From Nitriliruptorales bacterium (GTDB lineage: Bacteria; Actinomycetota; Nitriliruptoria; Euzebyales; JAHELV01), in the NCBI GenBank assembly GCA_024644015.1, contig JAHELV010000025.1:1-51644 (forward strand): a stretch of DNA of 51,644 nucleotides, given 5' to 3'. Positions 7,362 through 15,049 of this stretch are shown here, piece by piece. Made by a program: the position numbers and the translations under genes. Under the pieces are notes generated by a model. That model did no database searches. It was not told the DNA's origin and saw only the letters and a program-made list of their open reading frames with translations. Positions within the stretch are counted from its first letter, which is position 1; each line of letters begins with the position of its first letter.

Positions 7362-8975
7362 TCAGACTCGATCTCCCGCGCCAGCCCGCGCCAGGGTAGT
7401 GGCGTCGGGCTCGGTCGTCATCCCGCGTCGCCGCGCGCGCTTCGGAAGCGCGGACGGGAACCCGTCCTGATCGTTGACCACGACGACCTCGTCCGGGTCG
7501 GGTTGCAGCGTTGCGACGATGGTGGGCAGTGTCTCGAACCAGTTGCGGTCCTTCGTCCGTAGCCGTGTGCACGCGATGTTCAGCAGCGCCTCACTGCGGA
7601 TCGCCGCCTCGATCGGCTTGTCGCCGTTCGTCAGGCCGGGGGCGATCGACGGATACGGCGGGAAGCCGTAGGCGTCCTCGGTGTTCGCCGCCAAGATCTC
7701 AGATGCCTGTTCGTGCGTGAGGGACTCCTGCAAGTCGTGGTCGCCACGCTCGATCAGAACGAGGTGTCGGGCACGCTGTGCGCTGACGAGCACCGCGTCG
7801 GGAACGAGATCACGGATGAAGTACTTGGGCGGTGGAATCAGCCACTGGACGAAGGCACTCATCGACGCGACCGGCAGGAACCCCGTGGCCAGCGCCATGC
7901 CGACGCGCCGACCGGTTTTGGAGTGCAGGCGACTCTGCACCTGTAGGTACGCGCGCCTCGTCCTCGGCAGCGGTGCAGCGGACGCCGCCGCAAGCGTGTG
8001 CGCCGAGACGGTCAGTGGCTTTGGGTAGCCCAGGACCGCGCCGTCCGACGCCAGAATCGTCATGTCGTCCGAGATGAACTTCGCGCCGTACTCGCGCATC
8101 GCGCGCAGGCACGTCGTCGTCTTGCCCGTGTCCGTCTCGGCGGTGATGAGCACGCCCTGATCGCCGATGCGCAGGCAGGCGGCGTGGGCGAGCACGTGGC
8201 CCTTGCGCACGATGACCCACCGGAGCACAGGCTCGACGATGTTGGTGTAGAGCACGTGCGGGGACCACCGCAGCACCGGACTCGCCTGGATCTTGACCGG
8301 CAGATCACCCATCTGGATGTCGACCGCAAACCCCAGCGCGCCCAGTTGCTCCACGTAGCGTGCATGCCCGTAGCCGGTCTCGACCTGTGGTCGCAGCCGC
8401 AGTCCCCCGAAGCCACGCGCCCGCAGCTCCAGCACGATGTCCGGACTCTCACCGTCGAGGCTCGGCACCGCGAACGGCGCGAGTTCCGGCAGCTTGCCGT
8501 CCGATGCGATCCGTACGAGGCCGTGCACGTCGTAGTAATGGTGACGGGCAGCCTGGCGCGTCGCCTCACGCCAGATCCAGACGTCGGACACCGCGAACCG
8601 CCCAAGGGTGGCGATTGCGATGCTGACCAGGTTCGCGATCAGATAGTGCATGCCGAGCCCGTCGGTGAACACCACCAACAGAGGCACGCGCAACAGCAAC
8701 CAGGCGTTGCTGAGCGCCATGAACAGCAGATACCGGCGCACTCGTCCCGGCCGCTCAGCCCAGAAGACCCAGCGGTCGGCCAGCGCGAAGTTCCATGAAG
8801 ATGACACTTGCGTCGCGAGAACAGCCGACGTGGCGTAGTGAAGTGCGGAGAAGTCGGTGAACAACCAGAGCGCAAGCTCATTGATTGCGATTCCGGTGAG
8901 ACCAACTGCGCCAAACCGCAAGAACCTCTGCGCTCGCGGAGAGCTGGCGAGAACGCGTGTCGTAGCAAGATTCAT
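7362..8975 (-). CDS. GtrA-family membrane domain fused to an HprK-like P-loop domain
   Basis: The protein has 537 residues. Residues about 18-137 form a classic GtrA module with four helices: FLRFGAVGLTGIAINELALW, then SSSWNFALADRWVFWAE, then two more. GtrA proteins help move polyprenyl-phosphate sugars across the membrane. The cytoplasmic remainder resembles HPr-kinase-like ATPases. VLAHAACLRIGDQGVLIT leads into the Walker-A-like AETDTGKTT at 279-287, and then KFISDDMTIL holds the paired Asp typical of this fold. The first Walker-A glycine is replaced by Ala. No HPr or PTS gene is near. The start has AGGAG 7 bases upstream. I infer a nucleotide-dependent control or kinase function attached to the flippase. 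Two separate genes through sequencing error is unlikely, since the frame is continuous and coding throughout. Confidence 0.85.
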   Translation of the reverse strand: MNLATTRVLASSPRAQRFLRFGAVGLTGIAINELALWLFTDFSALHYATSAVLATQVSSSWNFALADRWVFWAERPGRVRRYLLFMALSNAWLLLRVPLLVVFTDGLGMHYLIANLVSIAIATLGRFAVSDVWIWREATRQAARHHYYDVHGLVRIASDGKLPELAPFAVPSLDGESPDIVLELRARGFGGLRLRPQVETGYGHARYVEQLGALGFAVDIQMGDLPVKIQASPVLRWSPHVLYTNIVEPVLRWVIVRKGHVLAHAACLRIGDQGVLITAETDTGKTTTCLRAMREYGAKFISDDMTILASDGAVLGYPKPLTVSAHTLAAASAAPLPRTRRAYLQVQSRLHSKTGRRVGMALATGFLPVASMSAFVQWLIPPPKYFIRDLVPDAVLVSAQRARHLVLIERGDHDLQESLTHEQASEILAANTEDAYGFPPYPSIAPGLTNGDKPIEAAIRSEALLNIACTRLRTKDRNWFETLPTIVATLQPDPDEVVVVNDQDGFPSALPKRARRRGMTTEPDATTLARAGAGDRV

Positions 8976-9017
8976 CGCAGGACTCCTGAATTCGTGACTC
9001 GACGGACGACCGGAAGA

Positions 9018-9830
9018 TCACGCACTCTTGGCCGCCACTCCCGCAGGGGCTCGCTCAATAGCGATATCAGGTGCATGAGGCTGCGCCCACAGGGCCAGCG
9101 CGAGGCACCGCCGCGCGGCCTCGACAGCCGTATCTCTTGACATCTTCGAACCGCCAACGGTCCGTTCGCGAAATGTGATCGGAACTTCGCGGATCGTCAT
9201 GTCGTTGCGCGTGACGAGGTATGTCCCTTCGACCTGGAAGCCGTAGCCCTCGCACTGTGCGCCGTCGACAATCAACTGCGCCGCCGGCCGCCGATAGACA
9301 CGAAATCCCGCGGTGACGTCACGCTGCCTCAGTCGCAGCACACGGCGTGCGAACGTGTTCGCGCTCCATGACAAGGCCTTGCGACGCAGCGGCCAGCCAA
9401 CGGTGCGCCCCCCGGGCACGTACCTCGAGCCGACGGCGAGGTCCACGCCCTGCGAAACCTCGTCGTAGAGCTGTGGAACCGCCATTGGGTCGTGACTCAG
9501 ATCGGCGTCCATCTCGCCGATGTACTCGTAGCTGTGGGTCAGCCCCCAGCGGAATCCGGCACGATACGCCGACCCCAACCCGGTCGGGCGGTCACGCTGC
9601 AACAGGTGCAGCCACGGGCGGTCGGCGCCGAGTGCCGTGACGGCCGTCGCGGTGCCGTCGGGTGAGTTGTCGTCGACCACGAGCACGTCGAAGCACAGGT
9701 TCTTACGCACATCTTCCAATTGCTCGACGAGCACTGGGATGTTACCAATCTCGTTGTAGGTTGGAACAACCATCAGCAGTCGACAATCGTCCATCTGAAC
9801 TGGGATGGAACTCGCTGTTCGTAGACCCAT
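9018..9830 (-). CDS. GT2 polyprenol monophosphomannose synthase (DPM1/Ppm1-like)
   Basis: The protein has 270 residues and a soluble GT-A fold. It has VVPTYNEIGNIPVLVEQL at the N terminus, the nucleotide-binding VVDDNSPDGTA, then the metal-binding DADLSHDP and GSRYVPGG. Toward the end come GFRVYRR and EGYGFQVE, and the region ends with ITFRERTVGGSKMS. This pattern is that of enzymes making dolichyl/polyprenyl-phosphate mannose from GDP-mannose. There is no C-terminal membrane domain, and the following GtrA protein supplies one. The ATG at 9830 has GAGG 9 bases upstream. A TTG at 9845 and an ATG at 9794 are less likely. It is the first gene of the surface-glycan operon and would make the lipid-linked donor used by GT39. 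The sugar could be glucose instead of mannose. Confidence 0.88.
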   Translation of the reverse strand: MGLRTASSIPVQMDDCRLLMVVPTYNEIGNIPVLVEQLEDVRKNLCFDVLVVDDNSPDGTATAVTALGADRPWLHLLQRDRPTGLGSAYRAGFRWGLTHSYEYIGEMDADLSHDPMAVPQLYDEVSQGVDLAVGSRYVPGGRTVGWPLRRKALSWSANTFARRVLRLRQRDVTAGFRVYRRPAAQLIVDGAQCEGYGFQVEGTYLVTRNDMTIREVPITFRERTVGGSKMSRDTAVEAARRCLALALWAQPHAPDIAIERAPAGVAAKSA

Positions 9831-9916
9831 GAATTCGTACCTCAATCTTCGTCGAACTCGAATGAGGGCATAGCGCCTAGACGACAGGCCGACCTGCCTT
9901 CATGAATATGCATGGC

Positions 9917-9944
9917 GCTATAGGAGTCAGACCCCGCTGTCCAA
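9917..9944 (-). promoter_or_regulatory. Probable promoter of the GT2-GtrA-GT39 operon
   Basis: On the minus strand a -35-like TTGGAC (9944-9939) is separated by 16 bases from a -10-like TATAGC (9922-9917). Transcription would start near 9910 and leave a leader of about 80 bases before the GT2 start. The surrounding DNA is less GC-rich than the coding regions. The site is assigned by eye. Confidence 0.4.
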
Positions 9945-10135
9945 CTCTTGGAATGTGACTGGTGCCATCACAGTAGAAGCCGCAACGCGACTTACCCACG
10001 TCGACACGCGTCACAGTTGTTGGCGCGCCCTACCTCCCGCCGTGCGCGCCGACGATGATCGCCCTCCTTGTGCCATGCACATGTTGAGCAGGCGTGACAT
10101 CAACAACGTTGGAGGTAGTCCCGCACTGCCGCCCG

Positions 10136-10159
10136 CTACCGAACTCCCGCGTTCGGTAG
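10136..10159. repeat. Perfect 9-bp inverted repeat (operator or attenuator candidate)
   Basis: The arms CTACCGAAC and GTTCGGTAG flank six bases (TCCCGC). The repeat lies about 180 bp past the aspS stop and 190 bp upstream of the operon promoter. With no T run on either side, a protein binding site is as likely as a terminator. Confidence 0.45.
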
Positions 10160-10326
10160 GCGCATACTAGGCCAGACGGACTGTGAAGGCAAACCGAAAC
10201 TGCCACAACTAGCTAACCCATGGGGATCATTACATTTCGGAGTCGCCAAATCACTTTTGGTGTCACGCTGGCGTCAGATCGCCGTCGGCCTCGAGCGAGG
10301 TGCGCGAGCACGAGGTGATGTCACCC

Positions 10327-12105
10327 TCAGCGCGGCAGGCGGGTGCGCAGCCCGAGCGCTCGCAGTTGCTCGGCGTCGACCGCCGACGGCGCACCGGTCA
10401 GTGCATCCGCGCCCGTCTGCGTCTTCGGGAACGGGATGACGTCACGGATCGAGTCCTCACCGGCCAGTAGCATGACCATGCGGTCCAGCCCGAACGCGAT
10501 GCCGCCGTGCGGCGGCGCGCCGTACGCGAAGGCGTCGAGCAGGAACCCGAAGCGTTCCCGAGCGGTCTGCTCGTCGATGCCCAGCAGCGCGAACACGCGC
10601 CGTTGCACGTCGGCGCGGTTGATTCTGATCGACCCGCCGCCGATCTCCAGTCCGTTGACCACGATGTCATAGGCACGCGCGGCACAGTTCTGGGGCGACG
10701 CCTCCATGGTGGCGAGCGTCTCGTCGGTCGGCGCCGTGAACGGGTGGTGCACCGAGTCCCAGCGCTGCTCCTCGTCGTTCCAGTCGAACACCGGTGGTTC
10801 GGTGATCCAGCAGAACTCCCAGCGGTCGTCGGGAATCATGTCGCTGTCGCGCGCGAGGGCCAGACGCAGTGCGCCCATCAGCTGACGGGTCGCGGACACC
10901 GGTCCGGCACCGAAGAAGATCGCGTCACCCGACGTGGCGTCGGTCGCGGCCAGGAGGTCGCCGGTCTCGCGGTCATTCATGTACTTGGCCAGCGGGCTGC
11001 GCAACGTCCCGTCGTCATTGACGACCGCCCACGCCAGGCCTTTCGCACCACGACTCCGGGCGAAGTCGACCCAGCCGTCGAACTGCTTGCGTGTCAGCTG
11101 TCCGCCGCCGGGCAGGCAGACACCGACGACGGTGCCGCCGGCATCAAGCGCCCCGGCGAACACCCCGACCTCGGTCCCCGCGAACACGTCGCCCAGGTCA
11201 CACAGCTCCATCGCAAACCGCAGGTCCGGCTTGTCCGAGCCGTACCGGGCCAGTGCATCGCTGTACGGCAGCCGCGGAAACGGCGTATCGAGCTTCACAT
11301 CGAGCACGCGCGACCAGATGACCGACAGCAACTCTTCGACCAGCGCGTGGATGTCCTCCTCGGTGATGAAGCTGGCCTCCACATCGAGCTGGGTGAACTC
11401 TGGCTGCCGGTCGGCGCGGAAATCTTCGTCTCGGAAGCAGCGCGCGATCTGGTAGTAGCGCTCGATCCCCGCCACCATGAGCAGCTGCTTGAACAGCTGT
11501 GGCGATTGCGGCAGCGCGTAGAACTCTCCAGGGCGCATGCGGGACGGAACCAGGAAGTCCCGCGCACCCTCGGGCGTCGACCGCGTGAGCACCGGCGTCT
11601 CGACATCGATGAACCCGTGTGCTTCCATCACCTCGCGGATGATCGCCGTGGTCTGCGCACGCATACGAAGCACGTTGGCCACCGGAGCACGCCGCAGGTC
11701 GAGGTAGCGGTACCGCAACCGCATCAGTTCGTCGACCTCGACGCGGTCATCAATCGGAAACGGCGGTGTGTCGGCGGGAGCCAGGATCTCGACACTCGTC
11801 GCAGCGACCTCGACCTCGCCAGTGTCCAGCCGCTCGTTGACCATGCCGGACGGTCGCAGTCGGACGTGGCCGTGCACGGCGACGACGTACTCGCTGCGGA
11901 CATCGTGGGCGGCTTGGAGCGCCGCGTCGCTCTCCGGGTCGGCGACGATCTGGACGACACCCGTCCGATCGCGGAGGTCGAGGAAGGCGACGCCGCCGTG
12001 GTCGCGGCGTCGGTCCACCCAACCCGCGAGCACCACTGCGGTACCGTCGTCGCCCGCCCGCAACGTTCCGGCGCCGTGTGTCCGCATTGCTCCGTAGGGG
12101 GTCAC
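10327..12105 (-). CDS. aspS: Aspartyl-tRNA synthetase (bacterial type)
   Basis: The protein has 592 residues, the usual length of bacterial AspRS with the inserted GAD domain. It charges tRNA-Asp (or tRNA-Asp/Asn in non-discriminating forms). The N-terminal OB fold carries GWVDRRRDHGGVAFLDLRDR. Class II motif 1 lies around FIDVETPVLTRSTPEGARDF. Motif 2 shows RCFRDEDFRADRQPEFTQLD. Motif 3 is GGIAFGLDRMVMLLAG near the C terminus. The GTG at 12105 is chosen because AAGGA lies 7 bases upstream. An ATG at 12087 is possible but lacks a well-spaced site. The gene starts 28 bp from the divergent UbiA gene. In many actinobacteria aspS is near hisS, which is absent here. Confidence 0.96.
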   Translation of the reverse strand: MTPYGAMRTHGAGTLRAGDDGTAVVLAGWVDRRRDHGGVAFLDLRDRTGVVQIVADPESDAALQAAHDVRSEYVVAVHGHVRLRPSGMVNERLDTGEVEVAATSVEILAPADTPPFPIDDRVEVDELMRLRYRYLDLRRAPVANVLRMRAQTTAIIREVMEAHGFIDVETPVLTRSTPEGARDFLVPSRMRPGEFYALPQSPQLFKQLLMVAGIERYYQIARCFRDEDFRADRQPEFTQLDVEASFITEEDIHALVEELLSVIWSRVLDVKLDTPFPRLPYSDALARYGSDKPDLRFAMELCDLGDVFAGTEVGVFAGALDAGGTVVGVCLPGGGQLTRKQFDGWVDFARSRGAKGLAWAVVNDDGTLRSPLAKYMNDRETGDLLAATDATSGDAIFFGAGPVSATRQLMGALRLALARDSDMIPDDRWEFCWITEPPVFDWNDEEQRWDSVHHPFTAPTDETLATMEASPQNCAARAYDIVVNGLEIGGGSIRINRADVQRRVFALLGIDEQTARERFGFLLDAFAYGAPPHGGIAFGLDRMVMLLAGEDSIRDVIPFPKTQTGADALTGAPSAVDAEQLRALGLRTRLPR

Positions 12106-12133
12106 CGGATGTTCCTTGTGTCGAGGGTCCCGA

Positions 12134-12997
12134 ATGGGTGATCGTGCAGATCTGCCCGGGCAGAGGGCATGGCGATCCATGCTACGCGGCTTCGGGCCGC
12201 TGATGCGCTCGGCACACGCCGAGCCGTCGGTCGCCGTCACAGCGGCGGCTTCGGCCCTCGCCGTCGGCGCCGGCCTGGGTCCGCGCAGCGCGCTGGTGGC
12301 GCTGGCCGTCGGCGCCGGCCAGCTGTCGATCGGTTGGAGCAACGACTGGCTGGATCGAGATCGCGACGCTGCCAGCCGGCGCACCGACAAGCCATTGGCG
12401 CAGCGCGAGATCGCCCCTCGCGCGGTCATGACGGCCGCATTCGTCGCGCTGCTCGTGTGTGTAGTCGCGTCGGTCGCGCTCGGGCCGGCGTCTGCGGTCG
12501 TCCACCTGATCGCCGTGTCTGCGGGCTGGTGGTACAACGTCCAGGCCAAACACACCGCATACAGCGTCGTGCCGTGGGCGCTGGCGTTCGGGTTGCTGCC
12601 GGCGGTGGTGACGCTGGCGCGGCCGCTCGTACGGTGGCCGGCTTGGTGGCTCCTCGTGGCCGGCGGGCTGCTCGGCGCGGGCGCGCACTTCGCGAACGCG
12701 TTGCCGGACATCGAAGAGGATCGCCACACAGGCGTGGACGGTCTCCCCCAGCGGCTCGGCCGGCGCCGCTCAGTGACGGCGGCGACCGTGCTCGTCGCCG
12801 GTGGCGTGGCCCTGGTCGCACTCGGGACACGGCCGAGACCGGCGGGCGTCGCGATCGGCGTTGTCGGCGCCGTGGGCCTGCTGTGGGTCGGCTTCACGTC
12901 GTGGCGCGGCCGGGACCGCCTGGCGTTCCGCGGCATCGTCGCCCTGCTGCTGCTGCTCGCCGTCGGCGTGGTCACGAGCGGCGCCGCCCTGTTCTGA
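12134..12997 (+). CDS. UbiA-family prenyltransferase
   Basis: The protein has 287 residues and about eight helices. The first conserved aspartate motif is GWSNDWLDRDRDAASRRTDK, matching the NDxxDxxxD signature with the following R-x-x-KP element (KPLAQREI). The second Asp motif is ALPDIEEDRHTG. UbiA enzymes attach polyprenyl chains to aromatic or other acceptors, as in menaquinone synthesis. The acceptor here cannot be told, and no menaquinone gene is close. The start at 12134 has GAGGG 6 bases upstream. An ATG at 12179, nearer the first helix, is an alternative. It is divergent from aspS and convergent with the hydrolase gene at 13444. Confidence 0.9.
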   Translation: MGDRADLPGQRAWRSMLRGFGPLMRSAHAEPSVAVTAAASALAVGAGLGPRSALVALAVGAGQLSIGWSNDWLDRDRDAASRRTDKPLAQREIAPRAVMTAAFVALLVCVVASVALGPASAVVHLIAVSAGWWYNVQAKHTAYSVVPWALAFGLLPAVVTLARPLVRWPAWWLLVAGGLLGAGAHFANALPDIEEDRHTGVDGLPQRLGRRRSVTAATVLVAGGVALVALGTRPRPAGVAIGVVGAVGLLWVGFTSWRGRDRLAFRGIVALLLLLAVGVVTSGAALF

Positions 12998-13058
12998 CAG
13001 CCACGGCCCAGGCGGGCGCGGACGCCGCGAGCTCCTCGGAGTCTGGCAGCCGCGCGGC

Positions 13059-13108
13059 GCGGTCCGCGCGGTCGAAGCGCGCCGCGGTCCGCGCGGTCGG
13101 AGCGCGCC
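13059..13108. repeat. 25-bp tandem duplication
   Basis: Two adjacent copies (13059-13083 and 13084-13108) differ at one base. The unit is almost entirely G and C and includes GGTCCGCGCGGTCG. Confidence 0.75.
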
Positions 13109-13181
13109 GTGATCACGCGGCGATAGCCGACCGCGCTCAGACAGCGTGCAGCGCGCCCCACGGCCACCACCCCGCACCCCT

Positions 13182-13231
13182 CCACCCACCCCGCGCCTCT
13201 CCACCCACCCCGCGCCTCTCCACCCACCCCG
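13182..13231. repeat. 19-bp tandem array, about 2.7 copies
   Basis: The unit CCACCCACCCCGCGCCTCT starts at 13182 and 13201, with a partial copy at 13220 and a diverged copy before 13182. The minus strand carries runs such as GGGGTGGGTGG, which could fold as a G-quadruplex. Confidence 0.8.
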
Positions 13232-13288
13232 CTGATGCGACGACCACCTTCTCCACAACGTCTGGATGCAAGGTGGGGTGTCGGAAAC

Positions 13289-13341
13289 GCGGGGTGGTCG
13301 GCCTTCTGCGTCTCAGAGACGCCAAACGCCGACCACCCCGC
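13289..13341. repeat. 14-bp inverted repeat enclosing a 15-bp palindrome (possible cruciform or bidirectional terminator)
   Basis: The left arm GCGGGGTGGTCGGC (13289-13302) and right arm GCCGACCACCCCGC (13328-13341) are perfectly complementary. The 25-bp loop contains the palindrome GCGTCTCAGAGACGC (13308-13322). The structure could end transcription from both convergent genes. Confidence 0.75.
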
Positions 13342-13422
13342 ACTCGGCGCCGAAGGTGGTCGACGCGCTGCGGGGTGGTTGCGAACGGGCGCGCCGACCC
13401 CGCACTCGGCGCCGAAGGTGGT
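13336..13422. repeat. 25-bp direct repeat, two copies 62 bp apart
   Basis: Identical copies lie at 13336-13360 and 13398-13422. Both contain GCACTCGGCGCCGAAGGTGG, and each is followed within 30 bp by a GCGGGGTGG element. The second copy ends 22 bp before the hydrolase stop codon. Confidence 0.8.
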
Positions 13423-13443
13423 TGCTGAGACGCGGGGTGGTGG

Positions 13444-14112
13444 TCAGAGGCCGCGGAGGAAGGGATTGGTGGTGCGCTCCGTTCCCACCGTCGTGTCCGG
13501 ACCATGACCGGGATGCACCACCGTGGCGTCGGCGAGCGGTAGGACCACGCGGCGCAGCGAGTCGTTCTGCTGTGGCATGGACCCCCGGGGAAAGTCGGTG
13601 CGGCCGACCGAACCGGCGAACAGCAGGTCACCCGAGACGAGCAACGGGGCGTCGTCGTCGATCAAGAACACACACGAGCCAGGCGTGTGTCCGGGCGTGT
13701 GGCGTACCTGCAGCCCCAGGTCGGCGAACGGGAGCGTCTGCCCGTCCTTGATCGACTCGAGCCGCTCCGTGGGCGGATCCCAGCGCAGGCCGAACTGCGC
13801 CTCGAGTGCCTGCACCGGCGCGCCGAAGGCCGCCGCGGGGTCGTCCCACAACCACCGGTCTTCAGGATGCAGCAGGACGGGCAGGTCCAGACGCTCCGCG
13901 ATGTCCGGGGCCGACCACAGATGATCCAGGTGACCGTGCGTCAACAGCACCGCCTCGCACGACAATCCGAGCGCGTCGAGCCGATCCACGACGGCGGTGG
14001 CACCGTCCTGACCCGGGTCGACCACGACCGCTCGTCCGGTCTCGCGGTCACCCAGGACGAAGCAGTTCGCCTGCCACAGCCCCAGAACCAACCGATCGAC
14101 CACACGCGTCAT
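13444..14112 (-). CDS. Metallo-beta-lactamase-fold hydrolase, glyoxalase II-like
   Basis: The protein has 222 residues. The metal-binding motif LTHGHLDH is at about residues 57-64. It is followed by HTPGHTPGSCVF, then SGDLLFAGSVGRTDFPRGS, and finally the C-terminal histidine in VHPGHGPDTT. This is the full dinuclear metal set of glyoxalase II-like hydrolases, which cleave thioesters such as S-lactoylglutathione. In actinobacteria the physiological thiol would be different, for example mycothiol. In mycobacteria the homologous gene (Rv2581c) sits between relA and hisS, and here the relA side of that order is kept. GAAAGGG lies 7 bases before the ATG. The gene is divergent from the TrkA-C gene. 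Confidence 0.9.
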   Translation of the reverse strand: MTRVVDRLVLGLWQANCFVLGDRETGRAVVVDPGQDGATAVVDRLDALGLSCEAVLLTHGHLDHLWSAPDIAERLDLPVLLHPEDRWLWDDPAAAFGAPVQALEAQFGLRWDPPTERLESIKDGQTLPFADLGLQVRHTPGHTPGSCVFLIDDDAPLLVSGDLLFAGSVGRTDFPRGSMPQQNDSLRRVVLPLADATVVHPGHGPDTTVGTERTTNPFLRGL

Positions 14113-14180
14113 CGTCGTACCCTTTCCAGAGGAACCCAGCCGACGATAGTGCCTTCCACCGACCTCGGAGAGGAGGGCGG

Positions 14181-15047
14181 GTGTTTCAGGTCATCTCTCT
14201 CGTGCTCATCGCAGGCGTCACCCTACTGATCGGGCGGCTGGGCACGATCGCGCTCACCGCGACCGGACTACCGCGACCGATCGCCAGGTTCCAGGCCCGC
14301 TCTGCGCTGTCTGGTGCGGGGTACACGACGAACGAGTCCGAGTCGGTCGTCAACCATCCGGCGCGTCGCAAGATCGTGATGATCCTGATGGCCGTCGGCA
14401 GCCTGGGCAGCGCCGGCATCATCGCCACACTCATCGCGTCGTTCTGGGACGTCACCGGATTCGGCACAGGATTCCGACGCGGTCTCACGCTTGCGGTCGG
14501 TGTCCTGATCCTGTGGCTGATCCTGCGGCTGCCGATGCTCGACCGCCTGCTGTCCCGGATCTTCGCCGGCATGATCAACCGGATGGCCGACGTGGACATC
14601 CGCGACTACGCGAACATGTTGCGCCTGTCGGGCGACTACGGCATCTCGGAGCTGCTCGTGAGGTCCGGGGACTGGATGGCCGGGCGCACCCTGGCCGAGC
14701 TGGACCTCTCCCACGAGGGGCTGTTGGTGCTCGGCATCGTCCGCGGCGACCACTACTTCGGCGCGCCGAAGGGCACCTATCGCGCCCGCGTCGCCGACAC
14801 GCTGCTGGTCTACGGACCGGTGGATCGCCTGGCCGAGCTCGACCATCGCGCGAGTGGAGCCGGTGGCGATCGGGCGCATCGCGAGGCCATACAGGCGCAG
14901 CGCGAGATCGAACGCCGCGAGCGGGCCGCGCAGGCTACCGAAACCCGCCACTCCCCAGACATGGAGGGTGCCGACGAGCAGATGCCGGGCCGGCCTGCCG
15001 ACCCAAATGACAGTGAACCGGGCGGTGACGACCCAGGCCGGCGGTGA
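14181..15047 (+). CDS. Membrane protein with C-terminal TrkA-C (RCK_C) domain
   Basis: The protein has 288 residues. The N-terminal half has three hydrophobic helices (VISLVLIAGVTLLIGRLGTI and two between residues 70 and 120). The segment ARFQARSALSGAGYTTNESE is typical of a family of membrane proteins carrying TrkA-C domains. Residues about 150-225 fit the RCK_C domain, with GRTLAELDLSHEGLLVLGIV and a DTLLVYGP end strand, which in K+ transport proteins binds a nucleotide or ion ligand. The last 60 residues are charged and probably disordered. The GTG start has GGAGG 4 bases upstream. Its role is probably ion-transport regulation, with the partner unknown. It converges on relA with 2 bp between stops. 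Confidence 0.83.
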   Translation: MFQVISLVLIAGVTLLIGRLGTIALTATGLPRPIARFQARSALSGAGYTTNESESVVNHPARRKIVMILMAVGSLGSAGIIATLIASFWDVTGFGTGFRRGLTLAVGVLILWLILRLPMLDRLLSRIFAGMINRMADVDIRDYANMLRLSGDYGISELLVRSGDWMAGRTLAELDLSHEGLLVLGIVRGDHYFGAPKGTYRARVADTLLVYGPVDRLAELDHRASGAGGDRAHREAIQAQREIERRERAAQATETRHSPDMEGADEQMPGRPADPNDSEPGGDDPGRR

Positions 15048-15049
15048 GG

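Larger units (their letters stand above)
9831..10326. other. Intergenic spacer between aspS and the glycan operon
   Basis: This is about 496 bp without a convincing gene. It is visibly richer in A+T than the flanks (for example around 9895-9960 and 10185-10260). It contains the operon promoter at 9917-9944 and an inverted repeat at 10136-10159. A short open frame at 9955-10170 (plus) starts with GTG and has no family features or ribosome binding site, so it is not called. The spacer marks the border between the conserved housekeeping block and the accessory surface-glycan genes. Confidence 0.6.
12998..13443. other. Repeat-dense convergent intergenic region
   Basis: This is about 446 bp between two convergent genes with no coding signal. 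It holds at least four repeat types: a 25-bp tandem duplication (13059-13108), a 19-bp tandem array (13182-13231), a 14-bp inverted repeat with an inner palindrome (13289-13341) and a 25-bp direct repeat (13336-13360 and 13398-13422). The nonamer GCGGGGTGG or its complement recurs through the last 280 bp. It probably acts as a bidirectional terminator or is a decayed REP/MITE-like element. Confidence 0.65.

Noticed and set aside
7243-7572. Upstream extension of the GT39 protein into the GtrA-fusion gene
   Set aside because: It has no start codon with a ribosome site and shows shadow composition. GGGAG before 7242 decides the start.
9955-10170. Small plus-strand gene in the aspS/GT2 spacer
   Set aside because: GTG start, no ribosome site, no recognisable domain, and it crosses the inverted repeat.
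12106-13227. Long N-terminal extension of aspS on the minus strand
   Set aside because: The frame is open because of high GC, but it runs antisense through the UbiA gene and the extension is low-complexity Arg/Ala/Thr with no domain. The GTG at 12105 has a good ribosome site.
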